In this document: one piece after another, positions 18,834-27,638 of the stretch | Layout of the letters: the number at the start of each line of letters is the position of its first letter | Position numbering within the stretch: position 1 is the first letter of the stretch | NCBI GenBank assembly: GCA_963810305.1 | Contig: CAWEMY010000008.1 | Span: 54,353-118,352 of the forward strand | Origin: JACDCA01 sp963810305 | Lineage (GTDB): Bacteria; Acidobacteriota; Vicinamibacteria; Vicinamibacterales; 2-12-FULL-66-21 | Direction of reading: 5' to 3' | Length of the DNA: 64,000 nt | Translations under genes and position numbers: made by a program | Notes under the pieces: model-generated | The model's database searches: none | Seen by the model: only the letters and a program-made list of their open reading frames with translations | What the model was told of the DNA's origin: nothing

Positions 18834-20120
18834 ATGCGCCGCCATGCCTCTCTCATCACCCTTGGCCTTGCCGCGATTGTCATCGTCACCGCCGGCGACC
18901 TGTCGATCGCTCAGCAATGGCCACGCTGGCGCGGGGCGGCTTTCGACGGCACGACCACGACCGGCCGAAATGTCTTCGACCGTCCTTTTGACCTCAAGAT
19001 CCGCTGGAAGAAGAAGCTGGGTCCCGGCTATTCGGGAGTGGCGGTGGCCGATGGCCGCGCCGTCACCATGTTCTCGGATGGCCGGAATGATGTCGTCGTC
19101 TCACTCTCCGCCGACACCGGGAGTGAGCAGTGGCGGACGCCAGTCGGGCCGACGTTCCCCGCTCGCGATGGTTCGACCGGCGGCCCCGTCTCCACACCTG
19201 CGATCGCCGACGGCACCGTCTTCGCGATTGGCCCGCACGGCAATCTGGTTGCGCTGCGCGCATCGGATGGCCGCCGGTTGTGGAAGAGAGATCTCGTTGC
19301 GGAGTTGGCGGGGACGGAACCGCAGTGGGGCTTCACCACGTCGCCGTTGACGACAGCCGGGAAAGTGATCGTGCTGACTGGAGGCACGCACGCGGTTACC
19401 GCGTTCGACGCGCGAACCGGCAGGACCGTGTGGCAGACCGGCACCGATGTCGCGAGCTACCAGTCGCCGATGCTGATTCGGAGCGGCAACCGCGAGCTCG
19501 TTGTCGTCGGAGGCGATCAGTTCCTGTTCGGCCTGGATCCGACAGATGGACGCGAAGTCTGGAAGTATGCGCACGGCGGCGCCGGGTTCTACGCGAAGAT
19601 CATCAATCCAGTGGTCGTCGGCACCAACGGCCTGCTGCTCACCAATCGTCCGGATCAATCAGTCCTGCTCCGGCTCGAGAAGCCCGACGCGCCGCCGACC
19701 GTTGCCTGGACCTCGCGGGAATTGAAATTGAACTACGGCACGCCCGTGGTACGCGGCGACGTGGTGTTCGGATACTCCGGCGGCTTCCTCACGGCAATCG
19801 ATGCACGAACCGGTGAGCTGAAATGGCGGTCACGCCCGCCCGGCGATGGCTTCCCCATTCTCGTCGACGGCCACCTGGTGATCGCCGCCAAGCAGGGGCA
19901 ACTTGTCGTCGCCGATGCAACCGCGGACGGCTACAAGCCCAAGGCATCTCTCGACTTGTTTTCGAACCTTCTCTGGACACCACCGTCTTTCGCGGAAGGC
20001 CGTATCTTCGCGCGTGATTCATACGAAGAGGTCGCTGCCGTCGACGTGATCTCCCGCGACCGCATGACGGAAGCGGGGCCTGAAGGCCGGCTGAAGCCGG
20101 CCTCAGGCCGACCAGCGTGA
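18834..20120 (+). CDS. Exported PQQ-like beta-propeller protein
   Basis: A 428-residue protein with a signal peptide (residues 1-27, ending SIAQQ) followed by WPRWRG, the start typical of acidobacterial PQQ-like propellers. Repeats of the type 'A.D.RTG...W' (DARTGRTVWQTG, DPTDGREVWKYA, DARTGELKWRSR) mark the blades. No dehydrogenase active-site motif is seen, so it may be a scaffold and not an enzyme. The last 20 or so residues are read from a GAAGCCGGCCT repeat (20075-20150), and the stop overlaps the GTG of the next gene. The next gene lacks an export signal although its product carries haem motifs. One original protein (propeller-esterase-cytochrome) split by a frame slip inside the repeat is therefore plausible. 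Confidence 0.8.
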   Translation: MRRHASLITLGLAAIVIVTAGDLSIAQQWPRWRGAAFDGTTTTGRNVFDRPFDLKIRWKKKLGPGYSGVAVADGRAVTMFSDGRNDVVVSLSADTGSEQWRTPVGPTFPARDGSTGGPVSTPAIADGTVFAIGPHGNLVALRASDGRRLWKRDLVAELAGTEPQWGFTTSPLTTAGKVIVLTGGTHAVTAFDARTGRTVWQTGTDVASYQSPMLIRSGNRELVVVGGDQFLFGLDPTDGREVWKYAHGGAGFYAKIINPVVVGTNGLLLTNRPDQSVLLRLEKPDAPPTVAWTSRELKLNYGTPVVRGDVVFGYSGGFLTAIDARTGELKWRSRPPGDGFPILVDGHLVIAAKQGQLVVADATADGYKPKASLDLFSNLLWTPPSFAEGRIFARDSYEEVAAVDVISRDRMTEAGPEGRLKPASGRPA

Positions 20121-21886
20121 AGCCGGCCTCTACCGCGAAGCCGGCCTCTACCGGGAAGGTCCCGGCATCGCAGTTCGCGCAGTGGGTAGAGAGCGTCGAG
20201 AAATCGCCAGACGGCGCGGCGAAGGTCAAAACCTTCCTGGACGAGCAGAAGTCCTTCCCCATCATCGAGGGAGAGCGCTTCGTCCATATCGTCTATAGCG
20301 GCGCGGCGAAGGACGTTCAGCTGCGGTCCGACCTCCTCCCGACCGGCGGCGAGATCGCCATGCACCGCGTCGGAGGGACGGACCTGCGGTATGCGTCGTT
20401 CGAACTCGAACCAGACGCACGCGTGTCGTACCAGTTCCTGCCAGCCCTTGGTGAAACGATCGCGGATCCGCGCAATCCGGTGAAGGGGACGTCGCAGAAC
20501 TTCCCCGGGGACGTATCGATGATCTTCATGCCGCGCGCCGATCGCCGGCTTCCGGCCGCGACCGCAACGCTTGCCGGAAAGATCGTCGACCTCGAGTTCG
20601 ACAGCGGCACGGCGCGATCCGCGCATCTCCAATGGGGCGGCAAGCGCGAGGTCCACGTCTATCTGCCGCGCGGTTACGAACAGGAGACGTCCAGACAATG
20701 GCCGGCGACCTACGTCCTCTACGGCAACGAGATGCTCAAGGATGGACACCTGGCCGCCGCGCTCGACCGCGAAATGGGCACGACTGTGGAACCTGCCATC
20801 ATCGTCTTCGTCCAGAGCACGAACGCGTATGAGTACGCACGCACGTTCCGATCCGCCCACGTGCAGATGGTCACCGAGCGGCTGGTGCCCTGGATCGATG
20901 GACAGTTCCGCACCCGCAAGGACGCCAAGAGCCGGCTGCTGGCGGGCGCAGACGAAGCGGGCTTTGCTGCCGTCGAAATTGCGCTGCGTTCGCCGGGCCT
21001 CTTCGGCGGGGCCCTGGCCCAGTCGCTGTTCCCTCTGAGCAACGGTGACGACGAGCTGCTGGATTTGATCGATCGAACGCCGAAAGGGACGCAGGCGTTC
21101 TATGTCGACTGGGGCCGTTACGATCCCCGGCGCAGCACGGACAAGCTCGATGTCCCCGGTTTCAGCGCGCAGGTGCGCGACCGTCTCACCAGGCGCGGCT
21201 ACACCGTCCGCGGACACGAGTGGAACGACGGTTCCATCGTGACGCTCTGGTCGGCACGTCTCGTGGCGGCGTTGGCGAAGATGCTCCCGGCGTCCCCATC
21301 ACAACAGCTCGAGCCGCGCCACGATGTCACGCTCGCCTTCAATCGCGCGCTCGGCGTTTCATGTGAGCATTGTCACGTTCCCGAGCGGTGGAGCGATGAT
21401 GCGAAGCCGCAATTTCGGACGGCGCTGGGCATGACTCGCATGGTCGCGGCGCTGAACAGCGGCGCTCTCACGGGAGTGGGAGAAGTCGCGTGCTGGACAT
21501 GTCACCAGGGCACGATTCGTCCGTCACGTCTGCCGCGCCCTGCGCTGGACGCGGAGCTGGCGAAATGGCCCGGTGAGCTGTCCTCTTCGCCGGAGTCGGT
21601 CAAGCTCACCATGGCGGTCTACAACGTTACGCTCGGCGTGACCTGCGACCACTGCCACACGGCGGACTGGAAAGAGTACGCGAAACAGCCGATGAAGCTG
21701 GTCAAGACGATGAACGCGATGTTCGAGGAGTTTCCGAAGGACATGCCGGCTACGGCGCGGACCCAGTGTTACATGTGCCACAAGGGATCGACGAACCGGA
21801 TCGGGGTCAGATCTTGTTTCTTGCAGGAATGTCCTGAAATGCGAACGTCATCAACTTTGGACAATCGTGCAAGAAACAAGATCTGA
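20117..21886 (+). CDS. Esterase-like domain fused to a tetrahaem cytochrome c domain
   Basis: A 589-residue protein with two parts. Residues 100-390 look like an esterase-D/enterochelin-esterase fold (REVHVYLPRGYEQ, then ATYVLYGNE). The expected GxSxGG nucleophile reads LLAGADEAGFAA, so the Ser is replaced and the domain may be inactive. Residues 395-575 carry four CxxCH haem sites in two pairs (CEHCH, CWTCH, CDHCH, CYMCH), each pair resembling the reaction-centre cytochrome family common in Acidobacteriota. Haem attachment needs export, yet no signal peptide is present from the GTG at 20117; the upstream propeller gene has one. The last 25 or so residues are encoded by an 88-bp inverted-repeat element, so the native C-terminus has been replaced. 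Confidence 0.75.
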   Translation: MKPASTAKPASTGKVPASQFAQWVESVEKSPDGAAKVKTFLDEQKSFPIIEGERFVHIVYSGAAKDVQLRSDLLPTGGEIAMHRVGGTDLRYASFELEPDARVSYQFLPALGETIADPRNPVKGTSQNFPGDVSMIFMPRADRRLPAATATLAGKIVDLEFDSGTARSAHLQWGGKREVHVYLPRGYEQETSRQWPATYVLYGNEMLKDGHLAAALDREMGTTVEPAIIVFVQSTNAYEYARTFRSAHVQMVTERLVPWIDGQFRTRKDAKSRLLAGADEAGFAAVEIALRSPGLFGGALAQSLFPLSNGDDELLDLIDRTPKGTQAFYVDWGRYDPRRSTDKLDVPGFSAQVRDRLTRRGYTVRGHEWNDGSIVTLWSARLVAALAKMLPASPSQQLEPRHDVTLAFNRALGVSCEHCHVPERWSDDAKPQFRTALGMTRMVAALNSGALTGVGEVACWTCHQGTIRPSRLPRPALDAELAKWPGELSSSPESVKLTMAVYNVTLGVTCDHCHTADWKEYAKQPMKLVKTMNAMFEEFPKDMPATARTQCYMCHKGSTNRIGVRSCFLQECPEMRTSSTLDNRARNKI

Positions 21887-21890
21887 CCCC
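21803..21890. repeat. 88-bp REPIN/MITE-like element, copy 1
   Basis: Perfect 23-bp terminal inverted repeats (21803-21825 and 21868-21890, beginning GGGGTCAGATCTTGTTTC) flank a 42-base centre that itself has a TGTCC/GGACA inverted pair. An identical-size copy with identical ends lies at 35955-36042. Here it forms the 3' end of the cytochrome gene and lies 6 bases from the convergent ABC permease stop. No transposase is nearby; REP-type elements with GGGGTCAGA ends are often mobilised in trans by Y1 (RAYT) enzymes, which is my inference. Confidence 0.9.
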
Positions 21891-21896
21891 GACCCC

Positions 21897-24326
21897 TTAT
21901 TCGTTGGCGAGGGCCAGGACGGGGTCGATGCGGGTGACGCGCCGCGCCGGCAGGAAGCTCGCGATCAGCGCGACGACTGCCAGGGTGACGACGACGGCGG
22001 CAAACACTGCCGCGTCGCGCGGATTCACGTGGTAGAGCACCGGCTGCAGTGCGCCGGACGCCAGCAGCGCAATCCCCAGTCCGAGGAAGAGCCCGATGGC
22101 GAGCTGCCAGATGCTCTTCCTCATCACCAGGAGGACGAGCTGCATCCCCTGAGCGCCGAGTGCGGAGCGCACGCCCATCTCTCGCGTCCGCTGCGTCACT
22201 GCGAATGACATCACGCCATAGAGTCCGGCGGCGGCGAGAAGCAGCGCGCAAATCCCGAAGGCCATGAAAAACGTTCCGAACACCGTATAGAACCAGGTCT
22301 GACGCTCGATCACACGGCTCAGCGTGCTGATCTCGTAAATCGCGAGCTCCGAGTCGAGGGACGTCACCGCCGAACGGATCAGCGGGGTGACGGCGGCGGC
22401 ATCACCCCGCGTCCGGACGGCAATGCGGACGCCGTTGGCCACATCGCTCTGCGCGATCGGGATGTAGTAGCCGACGGGGCTCGCATTGTTGTTTCCGATC
22501 CCCTGCATGAGCAGGTCCGGAACGATGCCGACGATGGTCATCCACGGCTCTTTCGAACCCGGCCGGATCCGCTTCATCTGGTGGCCTACCGCGTCAATGC
22601 CCGGAAAGTGCGTCCGTGCGAACGATTCGTTGATGATCGCGACCGCCTGACCGACGGACGTATCAGAGGTGGTGAACTCGCGTCCGTTCAGGAGCTTCGT
22701 CTGGAACGTCTCGAAGTACCCCGGCGTGACGATCCCTTCCCGCGCCAGCGGGTAATCGCTGTCCTGCGCGTAGGCCTTGCCTTCGATCTGCACCGGGATC
22801 GACCCGTTGCCGGCCGCCGGCAGGCCATCCGACAGCGTGGACGCTTCAACCCCTGGGACCGCCTGCAGCCGCGGCAGCAACTGCTCGAAGAACCGAATGC
22901 TCGCCGCGGAGTTCGGATAGGTGCCGCGCGGCAGATCCACCCGCGCCGTGAGGACGTTCTCCACGGCGAATGGCATCGGCACGTTTTTCAACTGCACGAC
23001 GCTCTTGATCATCAATCCGGCGGCAATCAACAAACCGCACGACACCGCCAGTTCGGCGATCACCAGGCCGCTGCTGAACTTACCGAGGCGCGCACTGGTC
23101 GACGACCGGCTGTCATCCTTCAACGCCGACCCGGCGTTCACGCGGACCGCATGGAGCGCCGGGAGTGCTCCGGCAAACAGGCTGGCGAGCAGCACCAGGC
23201 CGAGTACGAAGAGCATCACCCGGTAATCGAGCTCGAAGGTGATCCAGAACGGCGGAGGATTGACCGACATCGACTGGGTAAACCAGCGCATGCCGAAGAT
23301 GCTGAGCAGGACCCCGATGCCGGCGCCGGCGGTAGCGAGCACCAGTACTTCGGTGAGATGCTGACGCACGATGCGATACCGCGCCGCTCCGAGCGCCATG
23401 CGAACCGCGACTTCGCGGCGGCGCAGAGATGCGCGCGCAACCAGAAGGTTCGAAACATTCACGCACGCGATCAGCAGCACGCCGATCCCGGCACCGAGCA
23501 TCGTGAACAGCAGCGCGTAAAGCTCGGGGCCCATGATCATGCTGGCATACGGCATCACGTCGGCGCCGATGCCGCGATTAGTGGCCGGGAATTCTGACGC
23601 GAGCTGCGCGGCAATGGCGTTGGCCTGCGCTTTCGCTTCTTTGATGCTGACGTCAGGCTTCAGACGGGCGATGACCGGGTAGATCGATCCCTGGCCGCGG
23701 GGCTTGGCGTGGGGATCAACCGTCAGTGGCGTCCACACGGCCTCCCGGATGGGGAATCCGAACTTCGGCGGCATCACGCCGATCACTTCCCGCTGGAGGC
23801 CGTTTGCGCGAATCGCTTTGCCAACAATCTCGCGAGAGCTGCCGTACCGGTCGCGCCAGAGATCGTGACTGAGAAGAATGATGGGCGGCCGACCGGCTTT
23901 GTCATCCCCCGGCTGGAAGCCGCGACCGAGCATCGGCTGCACACCAAGCGCCTCGAACGCCGCGACCGTCAACTGCCCCCCGGCGAAGCGTTCGGGGCGG
24001 CCGTCCTCGCTCGACAGGTTCACCGGCGCAAACGCATAGGCGCCGATCCGGTCGAATGACGTCTGACGCGACTCCCAGACCGCCAGGTCGTGCTCGCTCA
24101 TCGCCTGCCGTGGCTGGTTCTGCGCCGGATTGGTCGTCACCACCGCGACGATACGGTCGGCGTTCGGGAACGGCAATCCCTTGAAAAGACCGCCATTTAC
24201 GACGCAGAACACGGTCGTGCTGAGACCGATGCCGACGCCGAGCGTGAGGATGGCGACCAGGGAGAGGGTCCGGTACTTGACGAGCATGCGGACGCCGGAG
24301 CGGATGTCGGTGAAGAGCTGATTCAT
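21897..24326 (-). CDS. MacB/FtsX-type ABC transporter permease
   Basis: An 809-residue double-module permease: each half has one N-terminal helix, a large periplasmic domain and a three-helix FtsX core. Visible landmarks are ILTLGVGIGLSTTVF (first helix), LVARASLRRREVAVRMALG (first core) and FAVTQRTREMGVRSALGAQ (second core), ending with the usual LPARRVTRIDPVLAL. It lacks the roughly 70-residue N-terminal helical domain seen in the PadR-linked permeases here, and no PadR gene adjoins it. No ATPase gene is nearby, which is usual for these orphan permeases. The transported substrate is unknown. Confidence 0.92.
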   Translation of the reverse strand: MNQLFTDIRSGVRMLVKYRTLSLVAILTLGVGIGLSTTVFCVVNGGLFKGLPFPNADRIVAVVTTNPAQNQPRQAMSEHDLAVWESRQTSFDRIGAYAFAPVNLSSEDGRPERFAGGQLTVAAFEALGVQPMLGRGFQPGDDKAGRPPIILLSHDLWRDRYGSSREIVGKAIRANGLQREVIGVMPPKFGFPIREAVWTPLTVDPHAKPRGQGSIYPVIARLKPDVSIKEAKAQANAIAAQLASEFPATNRGIGADVMPYASMIMGPELYALLFTMLGAGIGVLLIACVNVSNLLVARASLRRREVAVRMALGAARYRIVRQHLTEVLVLATAGAGIGVLLSIFGMRWFTQSMSVNPPPFWITFELDYRVMLFVLGLVLLASLFAGALPALHAVRVNAGSALKDDSRSSTSARLGKFSSGLVIAELAVSCGLLIAAGLMIKSVVQLKNVPMPFAVENVLTARVDLPRGTYPNSAASIRFFEQLLPRLQAVPGVEASTLSDGLPAAGNGSIPVQIEGKAYAQDSDYPLAREGIVTPGYFETFQTKLLNGREFTTSDTSVGQAVAIINESFARTHFPGIDAVGHQMKRIRPGSKEPWMTIVGIVPDLLMQGIGNNNASPVGYYIPIAQSDVANGVRIAVRTRGDAAAVTPLIRSAVTSLDSELAIYEISTLSRVIERQTWFYTVFGTFFMAFGICALLLAAAGLYGVMSFAVTQRTREMGVRSALGAQGMQLVLLVMRKSIWQLAIGLFLGLGIALLASGALQPVLYHVNPRDAAVFAAVVVTLAVVALIASFLPARRVTRIDPVLALANE

Positions 24327-24390
24327 CCCTATCCAAGACGGACTTCGAGGCCGCCTTGTTCGATCGCTGAGGAGATCAGGAGACTTTACA

Positions 24391-24458
24391 AGAGATCAGG
24401 AGATCAGGAGTTTCTTTGGTTTTTTAGAAAAAGAGCTCCTGATCTCCTTGATCTCCTG
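24391..24458. repeat. AGGAGATCAGG inverted repeat, possible terminator
   Basis: GATCAGGAG units on the left (24391-24410) pair with their complement on the right (24436-24458) around a 25-base loop. The hairpin lies just after the stop of the stress-protein gene (minus strand) and before the permease start at 24326. No clear T-run follows, so a terminator role is only possible. The same tract family occurs at 16319-16572 and 59706-59726. Confidence 0.6.
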
Positions 24459-24466
24459 TTCTCAAC

Positions 24467-25202
24467 TTACCGGCGGACGTCGCGGGCGCCGTACTCCGAG
24501 AAGTCGCGCTCCAGGGTTGCCGCGTGGTCGACGTCGCGCGCGCGTGTGCCGAGAAGGATCCCGCCACGCTTGATGCCGGCCTCGTACTCAGCCGCACGGT
24601 CCTCGGGGATGCCGGCGCCGATCAGCGCGCCAACCAGCCCGCCGGTCGCTGCACCCGCGCCCGCGCCCGCGATGGCGCCGGCGATCGGACCGGCAATCAC
24701 GAGACCCAGACCGGGGATGGCGATCGCGGTTGCCGCGGCGACAAACGCACCGAGCGCGGCGCCGACACCGAGGCCGATGCTGCCGCCAACCCCCGCACCC
24801 TGCGACGCCTTGCTGCCCCCAACTCGCCGGGCTTCACGTCGCCGAAGTGCTGCTTCCGCGTCTCATCCGACATGACGACGCTGATGTCGTCGGGGTTGTA
24901 GCCGTGCTTCGTCGTCAGGTCGTTGTAGGCCCGACCCGCCGTGTCCGGCGTGTCGTAGAGGCCCGTCACGAAACGCTGGTCACCGGCAACGGAACGCTGC
25001 GGCACGCCGTCGGTTTCGTCCATGACGTCGTTGTTGGCCTGACGCGCACGGCCGGCGGCGTTCTCACGCTCGCCTTCACGCTCGAGGGCTGGCATTGCCA
25101 GTGACTGCGCCCGACGGCATCCTTCACTGCTCCCTTCACCCGCTGTCCAAGAGCCGATGTTTCTTCTGCGACGGTGTCGTCCGGATATTTTCTGTCGGTC
25201 AT
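24467..25202 (-). CDS. YflT-like general stress protein (two frame breaks)
   Basis: Three frames join into one protein. It starts MTDRKYPDDTVAEET (25202), shifts at the CCC run 25110-25112 and continues AQSLAMPALEREGE. A stress-protein core follows (VTGLYDTPDTAGRAYNDL, then YNPDDISVVMS). The frame shifts again at the C-run 24816-24820 and ends in a Gly/Ala-rich hydrophobic domain (IAGPIAGAIAGAGAGAATGG) and the C-terminal RDFSEYGARDVRR. Both breaks are repaired by adding one base to a homopolymer, the classic sequencing-deletion pattern. YflT-type proteins bind no known substrate and are linked to general stress; the glycine-zipper segment may insert in membranes. About 200 non-coding bases lie upstream (25203-25407), with nothing recognisable. 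Confidence 0.7.
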
Positions 25203-25407
25203 TCACTCACCTCAAAATCCCATGCTGGGAGTCGGCGGAGATCGCCTCGCGTCGTTAGAGCAAGAGCGGAGCCATCGGCCATCTCGGGTGGGGATCGCTT
25301 TCGTGTGTATTTCAGGAGCGTTCTTCGGTCGAGGTCGGAGTGCGGGGTTTTTGAGTGGGTGGCGCGGTACCGACGTTGGGCAAGGCGCGGTCTGCTGATG
25401 CCGCGTC

Positions 25408-25899
25408 TCAGCGCACTTTCGTGTACTCGCTCCTCGACGGCGTGACTGATCCTGCTGGCGAGCCGGTCCGCTCGATGATCAGATCACCGCTCCTGTCGAG
25501 CCAGAGGACGCGTTTGCTTTGAATCGTCACGACGGCGCCTTTGTCCTTGGGCTTGCTCGTCGATCTGATCACCAGCTTGTCATCCTCCCATGCGGCGCGT
25601 GAGGTCACAGGGATGTCGCCGGGCGACATATTCACGCTTTCCGTTCCATCGAGCTTGTACGTCGCGGTAACCGTCTGGCCGCCGGTCTTGATTGTCAGCT
25701 GCAGTGTCGAAGAATCCTGCCGCGCCGCGAACTCCTCTCCCAGCATGGCCGCGAGCACTATGCGGCCGTCCGGCCCAGGTTGCTGCATGCTCTTTGCCTG
25801 ATCGAATCTCCAGGAGCCGGAGAAATCCGGGGGCTGACGCGCAAAGTCACTTCGCGTGACAGTCGTCAGAAGTACAAGAAAGAGGACGGCTGGATTCAT
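25408..25899 (-). CDS. Small secreted hypothetical protein
   Basis: A 163-residue protein that starts with a signal peptide (MNPAVLFLVLLTTVTRS). The mature part has a lipocalin-like beginning (PPDFSGSWRFDQAKS) and a beta-rich body with SGDLIIERTG near the end, a pattern common in exported acidobacterial proteins of unknown role. The ATG at 25899 was chosen because it begins the signal peptide and overlaps the upstream YjbR-type stop by 4 bases (ATGA). A longer reading to 25953 would put 18 non-hydrophobic residues before the signal. Function unknown. Confidence 0.72.
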   Translation of the reverse strand: MNPAVLFLVLLTTVTRSDFARQPPDFSGSWRFDQAKSMQQPGPDGRIVLAAMLGEEFAARQDSSTLQLTIKTGGQTVTATYKLDGTESVNMSPGDIPVTSRAAWEDDKLVIRSTSKPKDKGAVVTIQSKRVLWLDRSGDLIIERTGSPAGSVTPSRSEYTKVR

Positions 25900-26264
25900 T
25901 TGCGTTTCGTTCCTGCCGCTCGCCGCTTGCCCTTGGCCGAGACAAATCGCCATGCTGAGTGCAACAGGTCTCCCAGCGCGTCCCGGTGGATGCGATGCAG
26001 TCGAACGAGCACGACTGGATAGTTCACATAGTGTGGCGTCAGATAATAGGTATTCGGGTCGTCGGCGATCAACGCGTCACGTTGGATGAAGTCGGTCCAG
26101 ACGACGAGCGAGTCCGATTCGGCGGATCGGTGGGTGGGGAGGCACGCGAACATCCGCCCCCGGACCTTCAGTGCCGGAGACCCGTCAGCAGTCCCGTCCT
26201 CCACGTCCGGCAGATCCCGAACACGTTGACGAACGGTATCGAAGCTCATCCTCTTTGCCGGCAT
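25896..26264 (-). CDS. YjbR/MmcQ-like protein
   Basis: A 122-residue cytoplasmic protein of the YjbR/MmcQ fold, which is shared by small DNA-binding-like proteins whose role is unclear. The N-terminus MSFDTVRQRVRDLPDVEDG and the phrase ALKVRGRMFACLP fit the family, as does the C-terminal YVNYPVVLVRLHRI. The start at 26264 (MPAKRMSF) was preferred over an upstream ATG at 26339 that would overlap the divergent gene. It is coupled to the secreted protein downstream by a 4-base overlap. Confidence 0.78.
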   Translation of the reverse strand: MPAKRMSFDTVRQRVRDLPDVEDGTADGSPALKVRGRMFACLPTHRSAESDSLVVWTDFIQRDALIADDPNTYYLTPHYVNYPVVLVRLHRIHRDALGDLLHSAWRFVSAKGKRRAAGTKRK

Positions 26265-26280
26265 GGCGCTATCATCCTCT

Positions 26281-27315
26281 ATGGTGCATCCCCTGCCGCG
26301 AACGTTCGCGGTGCTCGTCATCGGCGTCGCGGCGCTCACTCCGTCGGCTGCCGGTTTCGAGACGACGCTCGAGCCGGGCGCGTTTCTCCGGAACTACGGG
26401 GGCTTCTCGGCCCAGGATGTCGCGCGCGCAGCGGCGGGTACCGCCGTGGCCCGGGCGATCCAGGCGGACGCCGACGAAGTGGCGATTGCCGGGGCCGTGT
26501 CGATGGGGGTTTCGCGCCAGTTGTTCATGGAGCGCTTCCGCGATATCGCGGCGTTCAAACGCGCTCCCGCGGTGCTGGCCATCGGGCGTTTCAGCTCACC
26601 ACCGTCCGCGAACGACATGCGCACGCTCACGCTGGACGATGACCGCCTCAGCTCACTCCGACGCTGCCGGCCAGGTGACTGCGACGTGCGGATCGACGCC
26701 GCCGGGATGGCACGGGTGCAAGCAAGTCTGAACGGTGGCGGAGATACAAAGGCCGCGACCGAGGCGCTGCGCGAACATCTGGCAGCCTACGCGGCCGACT
26801 ACCTGGCTCGCGGGGACGTGGCGTTGATGGAGTATCACGACGAAAAGCTTCCCAAGCGGATCTCAACCGATCTCGCCCCGATCGTTCGGAAGTCGCCGTA
26901 CCTCGACCACGAGCTGTCCGCGGTTCGCGGTGATATCACGGCGTTCGCCGGTGTCGGGAAGAGCACCAACGACCACATGCTTTACTGGTCAGTCGAGAAG
27001 ATCGCCACGACGGAGGTCCTCAGCATTACGCACGTCATCATGTCCGCGCCGGAGCCGGGGCTGACCGTGATCGCCTCGAAGCAGATCTACGCATCACATT
27101 ATTTTCATGCCTCCCTGGGATTGACCCTCGTGAGCGATGAGACAGGCGGCAAAGGGCCCAGCGTCACTGTCATCTACGTCAACCGATCGCGAGTCGACGC
27201 GTTCTCCGGCCTGCTCGGCCCGGTGAAGCGCGCCGCGGTCCGGTCGCGCGGCCGCAGCACCACCGAGCGCCTCCTCAGCGGTCTGCGCCTCCGGCTCGAA
27301 GGACTGAAGAAGTAG
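26281..27315 (+). CDS. Exported hypothetical protein
   Basis: A 344-residue protein with a signal peptide (MVHPLPRTFAVLVIGVAALTP). The mature part begins with FETTLEPGAFLRNYGGFS and contains many short charged helices (about 40-190), then a beta-rich C-terminal domain. I do not recognise the family. Two cysteines close together (RRCRPGDC) could form a disulfide. The ATG at 26281 leads directly into the signal peptide; an ATG at 26263 overlaps the start codon of the divergent gene. The 16-base divergent gap leaves no room for separate promoters, so each promoter would lie in the other gene. Confidence 0.72.
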   Translation: MVHPLPRTFAVLVIGVAALTPSAAGFETTLEPGAFLRNYGGFSAQDVARAAAGTAVARAIQADADEVAIAGAVSMGVSRQLFMERFRDIAAFKRAPAVLAIGRFSSPPSANDMRTLTLDDDRLSSLRRCRPGDCDVRIDAAGMARVQASLNGGGDTKAATEALREHLAAYAADYLARGDVALMEYHDEKLPKRISTDLAPIVRKSPYLDHELSAVRGDITAFAGVGKSTNDHMLYWSVEKIATTEVLSITHVIMSAPEPGLTVIASKQIYASHYFHASLGLTLVSDETGGKGPSVTVIYVNRSRVDAFSGLLGPVKRAAVRSRGRSTTERLLSGLRLRLEGLKK

Positions 27316-27327
27316 TCAGTGGTCAGT

Positions 27328-27370
27328 GCACCCTCGCACCCTTCGCACCCTTCGCACCCTTCGCACCCCG
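27328..27370. repeat. Tandem repeat of a GCACCCTTC unit
   Basis: Four to five copies of a 9-base unit GCACCCTTC run from 27328 to 27370, between an exported-protein gene and the small zinc-finger-like gene. A related GCACCC-rich tract lies at 60343-60397. Confidence 0.8.
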
Positions 27371-27389
27371 CGTGAACTACACTGATCCC

Positions 27390-27608
27390 ATGGTGAATCC
27401 CACCGTCTCCCTCAAACACGTGCGCCTTGCGCGCGAGGAAGCCTGCGGTCTCTGCGGTGCGGCCTTCGTCGCCGCGGAGGATTCAGGATCGCGGGTGCTG
27501 ACGATCAAAGTCGCGGACGATTCATTCGCGGCCCTGATGTGCGGCGGATGCTACTCGAGATGGTCGCACGGCGCCGCCGCGACCTTCCGTCGGCCGCTCG
27601 CTCTGTAA
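27390..27608 (+). CDS. Small CxxC-CxxC protein
   Basis: A 72-residue protein with two CxxC pairs (CGLC near residue 19, CGGC near residue 51), which probably bind one zinc ion as a treble-clef or ribbon. No other motif is visible and I do not recognise the family. ATG 27390 was chosen over GTG 27372 because the latter begins inside the GCACC repeat. It ends 30 bases before the pyrophosphatase gene and may be co-transcribed with it. Confidence 0.6.
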   Translation: MVNPTVSLKHVRLAREEACGLCGAAFVAAEDSGSRVLTIKVADDSFAALMCGGCYSRWSHGAAATFRRPLAL

Positions 27609-27638
27609 GCAGGGCCCCGGGCCGAATTCCCCGACCGC

